From a virus, in IMG/VR virus record IMGVR_UViG_3300012954_000046, positions 1 to 30,775 of that record: a DNA stretch of 30,775 bases, one strand, 5' to 3'. Numbering within the stretch: the stretch's first letter is position 1; each line of letters opens with the position of its first letter. Shown here in pieces: positions 7,517-14,880 of the stretch. The notes beneath the pieces are model-generated. The model saw only the letters and a program-made list of their open reading frames with translations. It was not told the origin of the DNA and did no database searches. A program made the translations under genes and the position numbers.

Positions 7517-8920
7517 ATGCCGAGAATCAGTTTATATAAACCAGAAAAAGGTCCAGATTACACGTTTTTAGACAAGAATATTAACGAAATGTTCACCGTG
7601 GGTGGAACAGACGTTTATGTTCACAAATATCTAGGACCTCGTAATCCAGACGAATCAGAAGCCACTGCGGACAAGCCTAGGTATGATGCTGTCAAAGAAA
7701 CAAATATACAGGATTTGTTGTTTTTAGAAAACAGAGACAGAAAATACGATGAAAACATTTATAGATTAAGAGGCATATACAACGTGCAAGATGTCGACTT
7801 TGACATGAGTCAGTTTGGCCTATTCCTACAAAATGATACATTGTTTATGACTGTGCCTATTAGTTACAGTGTAAAAACATTAGGTAGAAAAGTGATGCCA
7901 GGTGATGTATTTGAATTGCCTCACTTGAAAGATGAATATGCTCTTAATGATTTTAACGTTGCATTGAAAAGATTTTATGTGGTTGAAGATGTAAACAGAG
8001 CAAGTGAAGGATTTAGTCAAACTTGGTGGCCTCATCTTTATAGAGTAAAATTAAAACAAATTTACGATTCACAAGAATTTAAAGATATACTAAAACAAGA
8101 TGCTGGAAACGGCGATGGTAAGACATTACGTGATGTGCTTTCTACTTATGAAGCAGAAATGAATATTAATAATGCTGTCGTGCAACAAGCAGAAGCAGAT
8201 GCAAGTAAATCTGGTTATGATACAAGTCATTTATACACTTTACAAGTTGATGAAAATGGAAAACGTGAATTAGTAACTACTGATACAACAGAATTAGACA
8301 CATCTACACTAAATGAATTAGCAGACAGAGTTGAACAAACTCCTGAAAGAACAGGTTATGATGGATATTTGTTAGGCGATGGTCTAGCACCAAACGGAGA
8401 AGTTTTTGGTCATGGTATATCTTTCCCAACAGGTTCAGTAAAAGGAGATTATTTTTTACGTACTGATTTTATGCCCAATAGATTGTTTAGATATGATGGT
8501 GCACGTTGGGTCAAAATGGAAGATGCTTTACGTATGACTTTGACAAATACAAACACAAGAAACACAATGAAAACTAAATTTATAAACAACAACAATTATG
8601 TATTTTCTGGGCGTGTTGCTACAGATGTTGTTACCCTTACAAAAGATGCAACAACAATCACAACAACTATTCCGTATCCAGTGACATCAGCAAACTATCT
8701 ATTACTAAAACTAGATACAAGAGAAATTACATACGCAATCGCCGACCATACAAATTTAATTACATCATCCAATAATAAAGTGTTTATAACATTGCCTATA
8801 ATCAGTGAAGTTCAGGAAAAAATACCTTTTGACGGCAAATGGAATGTTGAATTATACAAAACAAGACAACAAGAAAGACAAAGTCTTTCTAAAGCGTTGC
8901 GACCACAGGCGGACAATTAA
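7517..8920 (+). CDS. gp14: Neck protein, gp14-like, with C-terminal extension
   Basis: The 467-aa protein aligns in its first 200 or so residues with gp14: FLENRDRKYDENIYRLRG, then VDFDMSQFGLFLQNDTLFMTV, then PGDVFELPHL and an RFYVVEDV strand, matching the gp14 pattern of SQFG followed by a GDhhxxP strand. T4 gp14 is 256 aa. The second half is an extension with a helical linker and a beta module (GDYFLRTDFMPNRLFRYDGARWVKM, split over about residues 314-335) similar to motifs in the sheath and gp15. gp14 forms the neck with gp13 between portal and tail. Its stop overlaps the next start as TAATG. Confidence 0.8.
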   Translation: MPRISLYKPEKGPDYTFLDKNINEMFTVGGTDVYVHKYLGPRNPDESEATADKPRYDAVKETNIQDLLFLENRDRKYDENIYRLRGIYNVQDVDFDMSQFGLFLQNDTLFMTVPISYSVKTLGRKVMPGDVFELPHLKDEYALNDFNVALKRFYVVEDVNRASEGFSQTWWPHLYRVKLKQIYDSQEFKDILKQDAGNGDGKTLRDVLSTYEAEMNINNAVVQQAEADASKSGYDTSHLYTLQVDENGKRELVTTDTTELDTSTLNELADRVEQTPERTGYDGYLLGDGLAPNGEVFGHGISFPTGSVKGDYFLRTDFMPNRLFRYDGARWVKMEDALRMTLTNTNTRNTMKTKFINNNNYVFSGRVATDVVTLTKDATTITTTIPYPVTSANYLLLKLDTREITYAIADHTNLITSSNNKVFITLPIISEVQEKIPFDGKWNVELYKTRQQERQSLSKALRPQADN

Positions 8921-9120
8921 TGAAAATAAGAGAATTATTTGGTTTTGCTGGAATTCCTATGGCACACACTGCCAAACCGCAAGGACTCAGAAAAGTAACA
9001 AAGTCTTACATGGGTAAAGTGAGAACATACTATGAACCAACTGGAAATAAGTTCAACGAAAATAATAGAAATATAGAAAATGATCCTTTTAAAGGAACAT
9101 CAATAGAAGGTAAGGATTAA
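8920..9120 (+). CDS. Small conserved-position protein between gp14 and gp15
   Basis: The 66-aa product (MKIRELFGFAGIPMAH...) is not recognised. It has a basic middle (RKVTKSYMGKVRTYYE) and a polar, Asn-rich C-terminus, with no membrane segment or cysteine. Both ends overlap neighbours by one base as TAATG (with gp14 upstream and gp15 downstream), so it is almost certainly translated with them and in similar amounts. The context suggests a small neck or tail-completion protein or an assembly factor. Confidence 0.75.
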   Translation: MKIRELFGFAGIPMAHTAKPQGLRKVTKSYMGKVRTYYEPTGNKFNENNRNIENDPFKGTSIEGKD

Positions 9121-10562
9121 TGCAATTTTTTTACGACGGACAAATACGTAGATATATTACTCAAATTGTTAGATTAATGAGTAATTTTAATTTTAAAGAT
9201 GGTGATGGTGCTTTGCGTACGATTCCAGTGATGTATGGCGATATTACTAGACAGGTTGCTCATATTATGCGAGATAACAGTGAGAATAAAATTATGAGTG
9301 CTCCTCGTATGGGAGTGTATATTACTAATTTAGAATTAGATAGAACAAGACTTGCAGATGCTACGTTTATTTCAAAAGTTCATCTTAGAGAACGTGCATA
9401 TGATAGTGATAATAATGAATATCTTAATACGCAAGGAAATAATTATACAGTTGAAAGATTAATGCCAACTCCATATACATTGAGTGTTGCAGTTGATTTA
9501 TGGACTACAAACACTGAACAAAAATTACAAATTATGGAACAAATTTTAATGTTGTTTAATCCTAGTTTAGAAATTCAAACAACAGACAACTATGTGGATT
9601 GGACAAGTCTAAGTGTAGTAGAAATTGCAAATATTAATTTTAGTAGCAGAACTATTCCAACAGGTACAGAGTCTGAAATAGATGTTGCTACTTTAAATTT
9701 TACAACACCTATATACATATCGCCTCCAACAAAAGTTAAAAAATTAGGAGTTGTTACACAAATCATTGCAAGTATATACAATGAAAGAACAGGCAATATT
9801 GACCTAGGACAAACTATGCCTGAACTCCAAGCATATTCAGATGACTATTCTAAAAGTGTTAAATCAACAATTACAAAAAGTGCAGATGGCAAAATTGATT
9901 CTAGTGCTACAACGAAAGAAGATGCAGATGCTGTAATTGCCACAACTGCTATTGGTTATGATTTATTAGTAATGAATAATGTAGGTCAAGTGATTGACAA
10001 AGGCATTGCTGGCGCAGTTAATTGGAATAAAATTATCAAAACACTACCAGGAAAATACAATGCAGGATTGAGTAGAATATTATTGAATAGGCAAGATATT
10101 AATCAAAGAGTAAGTGGTACTTTTGCTGTAAATGAACTTAATGAAAATCAACTTATTATAAATTGGGATGAAGACACAATTCCAACAGATACAATATTTA
10201 CAGGAGTAAATGCAAGAGGTACAGTTGATTACATAATAGATCCAACTAAATTTAATCCGTCAGATATCAAACAAACAGGCACAAGATTATTACTTCTTGC
10301 AGATGTAAACAATGACGCAGACGCATGGAAAAACACAAACAACTCTTTAACAGACATGAATGAAAATGATATTGTTGAATGGAACGGATCTACATGGACA
10401 GTGTTGTTTGACGCAAGTGCTAATCTTAAAGACAGTGAAGGTTTTGAAACCAAATTCATTACCAATTTAAATACCGGAATACAATACAAGTGGACAGGCG
10501 AACAATGGCTGTTATCATTTGAAGGTGAATATCGTAAAGGAACCTGGCAAATTCAACTCTAA
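9120..10562 (+). CDS. gp15: Proximal tail sheath stabilisation protein, gp15-like, extended
   Basis: The 480-aa protein starts MQFFYDGQIRRYITQIVRLMSNFNF and soon has IPVMYGDITRQ. This parallels T4 gp15 (FYNSSFRRYATLMGDLFSN...VPITYAS), as does the later PTPYTLSVAVDLWTTN...MEQILMLFNPS segment. gp15 caps the tail and joins it to the neck. T4 gp15 is 272 aa; the extra 200 residues here form a C-terminal region with two short W-containing beta motifs (EWNGSTWTVLF and YKWTGEQWLLSF). The start overlaps the upstream stop as TAATG and is preceded by an AAGGTAAGGA purine tract. Confidence 0.83.
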   Translation: MQFFYDGQIRRYITQIVRLMSNFNFKDGDGALRTIPVMYGDITRQVAHIMRDNSENKIMSAPRMGVYITNLELDRTRLADATFISKVHLRERAYDSDNNEYLNTQGNNYTVERLMPTPYTLSVAVDLWTTNTEQKLQIMEQILMLFNPSLEIQTTDNYVDWTSLSVVEIANINFSSRTIPTGTESEIDVATLNFTTPIYISPPTKVKKLGVVTQIIASIYNERTGNIDLGQTMPELQAYSDDYSKSVKSTITKSADGKIDSSATTKEDADAVIATTAIGYDLLVMNNVGQVIDKGIAGAVNWNKIIKTLPGKYNAGLSRILLNRQDINQRVSGTFAVNELNENQLIINWDEDTIPTDTIFTGVNARGTVDYIIDPTKFNPSDIKQTGTRLLLLADVNNDADAWKNTNNSLTDMNENDIVEWNGSTWTVLFDASANLKDSEGFETKFITNLNTGIQYKWTGEQWLLSFEGEYRKGTWQIQL

Positions 10563-10565
10563 ATA
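10558..10565 (+). promoter_or_regulatory. Possible weak late box (TCTAAATA) before the Nudix-heptose genes
   Basis: Six of eight matches to the late octamer, overlapping the gp15 stop codon and ending 9 nt before the Nudix ATG. No Shine-Dalgarno site follows. It could give the sugar genes their own late transcription, but the match is poor and chance is plausible in this AT-rich DNA. Confidence 0.25.
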
Positions 10566-10574
10566 ATTAACTGT

Positions 10575-11009
10575 ATGACCGAGAAGATTATTGGGTGCGG
10601 TGCATTATTCTATTCTAAAGAAACTAATAGATTTTTACTGCTACACAGAACGCAAAGCAAACAAAACAGAGTGTGGGGACTTGTTGGAGGAACCACCACT
10701 AATGAATTAGCGTGGGCAGGTCTTAAAAGAGAAATTAAAGAAGAAATTGGTGACGTAAAAATTCTAAAAACAATACCAATGGAAACCTTTATTAGCAATG
10801 ATGAAGCGTTTTTGTATCACACTTACCTGTGTGTTGTAGGTCCTGAATTTTTACCAAAACTGAATAAAGAACATGATGGCTTTGCATGGTGTACATTTAA
10901 CCATTGGCCCAAACCTTTACACCAAGGTTTAAGAAAAACCTTGCAATCAAAAGTAAACCAAACAAAATTAGATACAGTATTTAAAATACTAAAATTTTTA
11001 GATGATTAA
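10575..11009 (+). CDS. Nudix hydrolase
   Basis: The 144-aa protein carries a full Nudix box: G38, E44, R52-E53, E56-E57, G59 (GGTTTNELAWAGLKREIKEE, then IG). The final hydrophobic position of the signature is Asp60, a mild deviation. Nudix enzymes hydrolyse nucleoside diphosphates linked to another group; the pyrophosphate linkage is cut with Mg2+ held by the glutamates. It begins the non-structural part of the operon and overlaps HldE by 8 nt, so an ADP-sugar or other nucleotide-sugar substrate is tempting but unproven. Nucleotide clean-up or mRNA decapping are alternatives. Confidence 0.88.
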   Translation: MTEKIIGCGALFYSKETNRFLLLHRTQSKQNRVWGLVGGTTTNELAWAGLKREIKEEIGDVKILKTIPMETFISNDEAFLYHTYLCVVGPEFLPKLNKEHDGFAWCTFNHWPKPLHQGLRKTLQSKVNQTKLDTVFKILKFLDD

Positions 11010-12267
11010 AATTATTGGTGACATTATGTTAGATGCATGGGTAAATGGTGACTGCCAAAAAGTAAGTCCCGAAGCACCTGTACTTGTTGTTAAAGAATCA
11101 AGTAAAGAATATAACGTAGGAGGCGCTGGAAATCTGTCATTAAACCTGTCAAATTTGGGCACACACACGTCTCTTTATGGATCCGTGGGTAGCGACACCC
11201 CAGGGTTAAAAATACGTGAAATATTAATGCAAAATAGTGTAAAATCTTATCTATCTTTAGACAGTAAATGCACTACTACCAAAACAAGAATTATAGGTCA
11301 AAACGGACAACACCTTATCAGAGTGGATAAAGAAGAACAATACAAAGAAAATATTCCTGCAGAAAAATTAATAGAAGACTTAACAGAAAGTGACACAGTG
11401 ATTGTCAGTGACTACAACAAAGGTGTAATCAAAAAAGATACTGTGCAAAAAATATTGGAAAAATGCAAAAACGTTTATGTGGATCCTAAACAAGATTTTA
11501 CTTCATACAAGGGTGCGTTTTTAGTAAAGCCAAATATGAAAGAATATGAATCGTGGTTTGGAGTATTCGAACCTAAATCCGCTCAACAGCATTGTGAAGA
11601 AAATAATTGGACTTGGCTTATAGTCACTGATGGTGCTAATGGTATTCATGTTGTGAGTAAAAATTCTCACAAACACATTCAAGGCGACGAAGTAGAAATA
11701 GCAGATGTAAGTGGTGCAGGAGATTCTGTGTTGGCAGTCATTGCACATTACCTACAAAAACATGATATGGTGTCGTGCTGTGAATTGGCTGTAAAAGGTG
11801 CTCAAAAAATTATTCAAAAAAGAGGTGTTTCAATTATTGATAAAACTGATATTGAAGATACAATAGTATGGACAAATGGTGTGTTTGATATTTTACACAA
11901 AGGACATTTTGAACTGTTAAAATTTGCAAAACAACAAGGAGACATTTTAATTGTAGGAATTAATTCCGACAGTAGTGTAAAAAGATTAAAAGGCGAAGGT
12001 CGCCCTTTAAATAATGCATATGTAAGAGAACAACAGTTACTACAACTACCTTGGGTAGACAAAGTGGTTGTGTTTGAAGATGATACACCATTAGAAAAAA
12101 TTCAAGAATATTCTCCGGACATTATTGTAAAAGGCGGAGATTATACAGTAGAAACCACAGTGGGTAATGAACTTGCTGAAGTAAAAATTTTTCCCACTGT
12201 TGAAGGATTTTCTACAACACAAATAATGGAGAAGGTGAAAAACAATGCAGAAAAAAATTCAAAATAA
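11002..12267 (+). CDS. hldE: Bifunctional heptose 7-phosphate kinase / heptose 1-phosphate adenylyltransferase (HldE)
   Basis: The 421-aa protein has both HldE domains in the bacterial order. Residues 1 to about 280 are a PfkB/ribokinase-type kinase: IGDIMLDAW, VSPEAPV, VGGAGN at 39-44, and the catalytic/anion-hole motif DVSGAGDS at 235-242. Residues 288-421 are a nucleotidyltransferase: TNGVFDILHKGH (HxGH at 299-302), NSDSSVKRLKGEGRP, VKGGDY and FSTTQIM near the end. E. coli HldE is 477 aa. The two steps are heptose 7-phosphate to 1,7-bisphosphate, and heptose 1-phosphate to ADP-heptose. The phosphatase between them (GmhB) and the first isomerase (GmhA) are not in this window. The start overlaps the Nudix stop by 8 nt; the end overlaps the next gene by 23 nt. 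Key motifs look intact. Confidence 0.93.
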   Translation: MIKIIGDIMLDAWVNGDCQKVSPEAPVLVVKESSKEYNVGGAGNLSLNLSNLGTHTSLYGSVGSDTPGLKIREILMQNSVKSYLSLDSKCTTTKTRIIGQNGQHLIRVDKEEQYKENIPAEKLIEDLTESDTVIVSDYNKGVIKKDTVQKILEKCKNVYVDPKQDFTSYKGAFLVKPNMKEYESWFGVFEPKSAQQHCEENNWTWLIVTDGANGIHVVSKNSHKHIQGDEVEIADVSGAGDSVLAVIAHYLQKHDMVSCCELAVKGAQKIIQKRGVSIIDKTDIEDTIVWTNGVFDILHKGHFELLKFAKQQGDILIVGINSDSSVKRLKGEGRPLNNAYVREQQLLQLPWVDKVVVFEDDTPLEKIQEYSPDIIVKGGDYTVETTVGNELAEVKIFPTVEGFSTTQIMEKVKNNAEKNSK

Positions 12268-12862
12268 TAAAATAATTATTGATAATTTGTTGCCTGAAAA
12301 TGAATCAAAAGTAATAATTGATCGTTACTATGGTGAACACTTTCCTTGGTATTTTAAAAATTATGTTGTAGACGAATCACAGGTTGTAGAAGAAAGTAAA
12401 AAACATCAATATCAATTTACTCATCACGTGCTTAGAGAAGATGGAAATATAGTTACTGAACAGGATAATTGGCAGATGCTATTTCCTATCTTTAATAGGA
12501 TTCATCCTAATACTTTTGTAAGGATAAAGGCTAATTTGGTTCCAAGAACTGAAAAAATTTACGTGCATGGATTTCACTGTGATTGTATGGTACCTTTAAG
12601 TATTACAGGAATATACTACATGAATACAAATGATGGTTATACTGCTTTTGCTGATGGAGATAAAGTAGAGAGTGTGGCAAATAGAATTGTTTTATTCCCA
12701 AGTCATATGGAACATTCAGGATCTACTTGCACAAATGCTAATTCAAGAGTAGCACTCAACATTAATTTTATTCCAAGATTCCATGAAGATTCAATGTACA
12801 AAGACATATTGTCAATAGAACAATGGAATGAAATTGTAAAATGGTGTGATAAGATAGACTAA
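12245..12862 (+). CDS. 2-oxoglutarate/Fe(II)-dependent oxygenase
   Basis: The 205-aa protein has the iron triad of the 2OG dioxygenase superfamily: H111-x-D113 in HGFHCDC, distal H157 in FPSHMEHSG, and R168 in NSRVALNINF for 2-oxoglutarate. Between them are the typical strands TGIYYMNTNDGYTAF and SVANRIVLF. It differs in metal motif and sequence from the other oxygenase in the window (6027-6668), so it is not a recent duplicate. It is embedded between HldE and the SGNH-type protein, with a GGAGAAGG ribosome-binding site inside the end of hldE. Hydroxylation of a sugar, or of a structural protein before glycosylation, would fit the context but is inference. Confidence 0.85.
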   Translation: MQKKIQNNKIIIDNLLPENESKVIIDRYYGEHFPWYFKNYVVDESQVVEESKKHQYQFTHHVLREDGNIVTEQDNWQMLFPIFNRIHPNTFVRIKANLVPRTEKIYVHGFHCDCMVPLSITGIYYMNTNDGYTAFADGDKVESVANRIVLFPSHMEHSGSTCTNANSRVALNINFIPRFHEDSMYKDILSIEQWNEIVKWCDKID

Positions 12863-12863
12863 G

Positions 12864-13649
12864 ATGAAACTTTTTACGTTTGGTTGTAGTTACACAAATT
12901 ACTATTGGCCCACATGGAGCGACTTGTTTGGATATCAATTTGATGAACATCAGAATTGGGCAATTAGTGGTCTTGGCAATAATGCAATAATGCAACGTGT
13001 CAATGAAGCCTTAACAAAAAATAAAATTACTGAACAAGATTGTGTTGTTGTGCAATTTACTGATTTTAATAGATTAGATCTGCACTCAGTGGGTATATTG
13101 CCTTTTGGTAATTGGAGAGCAGGCGGTAATATTTGGATGAAAAGTGTTGAGGAACCATGGATACAACAAACCTGGAATGAAGAAAGTTATATGTACATGA
13201 GCCACAATTATATCAGCATGACTATAAATTTTTTAAAAAGTTTACCATGTAAATGGACTGTTACAAGTAGTGTAGAGGTGCCTGCTTTGTTGCAAGGTAA
13301 AGAGTTTGTACACAACACAAATATTTACACAGGGTGGGTAAAAGCAATTCAATCATATGCTGATGAAAGAAAAAGTCCAGTTATTAATGTTACCTATAAA
13401 GATCGAGATCCTATTAGTTTGTTTACAAAAAGGAAAAAAATTGAAAAAGATAAACATCCTTCTATAAGCACTCATGCTAATTGGGTAAAAGAACATTTAG
13501 CACCAAGATTAGGTGTTGATGTTTCTAATAACGAATTTATTCAACACTATTTGACAAATGATGAATTAGATGTTAACATGGTTGAAATGGACAACGATTA
13601 TTACAACAAATTTAAATGGAAAGGTGATTTCCAATATTTTGGTTTTTAA
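12864..13649 (+). CDS. SGNH/GDSL-hydrolase-like protein
   Basis: The 261-aa protein shows SGNH landmarks: block I FTFGCSYT (putative nucleophile S9), block II NWAISGLGNN with a Gly near 36, and a C-terminal block V-like DKHPS at 196-200 followed by H204. SGNH proteins include esterases and O-acetyltransferase/deacetylase domains acting on glycans. One base separates it from the upstream oxygenase and none from hldD downstream, so it belongs to the heptose operon and may acylate or deacylate the sugar product. The hydrophobic linker and N-terminus show no signal peptide, which places it in the cytoplasm. The precise substrate is unknown. Confidence 0.65.
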   Translation: MKLFTFGCSYTNYYWPTWSDLFGYQFDEHQNWAISGLGNNAIMQRVNEALTKNKITEQDCVVVQFTDFNRLDLHSVGILPFGNWRAGGNIWMKSVEEPWIQQTWNEESYMYMSHNYISMTINFLKSLPCKWTVTSSVEVPALLQGKEFVHNTNIYTGWVKAIQSYADERKSPVINVTYKDRDPISLFTKRKKIEKDKHPSISTHANWVKEHLAPRLGVDVSNNEFIQHYLTNDELDVNMVEMDNDYYNKFKWKGDFQYFGF

Positions 13650-14462
13650 ATGAGAATATTAGTTACAGGTGCCGCTGGTTTTATTGGACAAAATTTAATA
13701 CAGCATCTTGAAAAAGATCACACAGTAGAAGGATTTGAATACACTCCAAACGTTTACCCTGACGCATCTAGATATGATTGGGTAATACATTTAGGTGCAA
13801 TTAGTTCTACAACGGAAACTAATGTAGATAAAATTTTAACACAGAATTACGAATATAGTATGCGTTTGTTACAAATGTGCGAACAGATGGGTACAAATTT
13901 TCAATATGCCAGTTCGGCAAGTGTTTATGGAAATACAGAAAAGTTTAAAGAGGAAGATAGCGTGTCTCCGCAATCGCCTTATGCATGGAGCAAGTACCTA
14001 TTTGATAGATTTGTTAGAGAAGCAGGCGAGTTTAATATTTTAGTACAAGGATTTAGATATTTTAATGTGTACGGACCCATGGAAGAACATAAAGGAAAAC
14101 AAATGAGTCCAGTAAGTAAATTTATTGAACAAGCAAAACAAACTGGAGTAATTAAAATTTTTGAAGGAAGTGAAAATTATACACGTGATTTTGTAAGTGT
14201 GCATGATGTTTGTGAAGTTCATAAACAAATGCTTTCAGCAGATACTTCTGGTGTGTTTAATGTTGGTACTGGGACTAATATAAGTTTTAAACACGTTGCT
14301 GAAGTAGTTGCAAATAAATTCAATGCCAAAATAGAAGAAATTCCAATGCCAGAAAATATAAAAAAGCATTACCAAAGTTACACACGGGCAGACAATTCTA
14401 AAGTAAATAAATTTGTTAACGTAGATTGGAGCACAATTGAACAATATGTCGAAAAATTTTAA
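13650..14462 (+). CDS. hldD: ADP-L-glycero-D-manno-heptose 6-epimerase (HldD)
   Basis: The 270-aa protein is an extended short-chain dehydrogenase: TGAAGFIG at 6-13 binds NADP, and Y111-x-x-x-K115 (YAWSK) is the catalytic pair. Several stretches are specific to HldD: HLGAISSTTE at 47-56, FRYFNVYGP followed by EHKG, and FEGSENYTRDFV. These parallel E. coli HldD (HEGACSSTTE, FRYFNVYGP, FEGSENFKRDFV; 310 aa). The enzyme inverts C6 of ADP-D,D-heptose to ADP-L,D-heptose. The N-terminal half is shortened by about 40 residues between the Rossmann motif and HLGA. Its ATG follows the upstream stop directly, without its own ribosome-binding site, so it is probably coupled. A related NDP-sugar epimerase is the alternative. 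Confidence 0.88.
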   Translation: MRILVTGAAGFIGQNLIQHLEKDHTVEGFEYTPNVYPDASRYDWVIHLGAISSTTETNVDKILTQNYEYSMRLLQMCEQMGTNFQYASSASVYGNTEKFKEEDSVSPQSPYAWSKYLFDRFVREAGEFNILVQGFRYFNVYGPMEEHKGKQMSPVSKFIEQAKQTGVIKIFEGSENYTRDFVSVHDVCEVHKQMLSADTSGVFNVGTGTNISFKHVAEVVANKFNAKIEEIPMPENIKKHYQSYTRADNSKVNKFVNVDWSTIEQYVEKF

Positions 14463-14868
14463 TAAAGAAGGTAAGATTGAAAAAGGATGGGGATACGAAG
14501 TTGTATGGGCATCCAACGAACACTACTGTGGTAAGTTTTTAGTATTCACTAAGAAAGATGCAAAATTTTCAATGCATTTTCATAAAAACAAAGATGAAAC
14601 TTGGTTTGTAAATGATGGTGAATTTAAATTAAGATATATTGACACAAAGACAGCAACATTATATGAAAAGCCATTAAAAACTGGTGCAACATGGCACAAT
14701 CCTCCATTAATGCCACATCAACTTATTTGTATGACAGATACAGGTAGTGTTACAGAAGTTAGCACAATGGATGATCCAGATGACAACTACAGAGTTATAC
14801 CTGGTGATGGACAAAAGACACCAGTAAGTCCTGCTGACCAACAAAGTTTAGCCAAAAAATTACTTTAA
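14446..14868 (+). CDS. Cupin-domain protein
   Basis: The 140-aa protein is a single cupin: FSMHFHKNKDETWFV gives H44, H46 and E51, and PPLMPHQL gives H91, the usual metal-binding set. The N-terminal KGWGYEVVW resembles the C-terminal cupin of type II mannose-6-phosphate isomerases. It overlaps hldD by 17 nt and is the last gene of the operon, so a sugar-phosphate isomerase or epimerase role is plausible. It could in principle stand in for the missing isomerase step, but GmhA is unrelated to cupins and this is speculative. A TTG start at 14437 is possible; the ATG is preferred. Confidence 0.75.
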   Translation: MSKNFNKEGKIEKGWGYEVVWASNEHYCGKFLVFTKKDAKFSMHFHKNKDETWFVNDGEFKLRYIDTKTATLYEKPLKTGATWHNPPLMPHQLICMTDTGSVTEVSTMDDPDDNYRVIPGDGQKTPVSPADQQSLAKKLL

Positions 14869-14880
14869 AATATTATTGAA

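Noticed and set aside
14437-14445. TTG start for the cupin gene
   Set aside because: An ATG nine bases downstream starts a full cupin domain; no ribosome-binding site favours the TTG.
14869-14880. Terminator between the convergent cupin and giant structural genes
   Set aside because: Only 12 bp separate the stops and I see no GC-rich stem with a T-tract on either strand.
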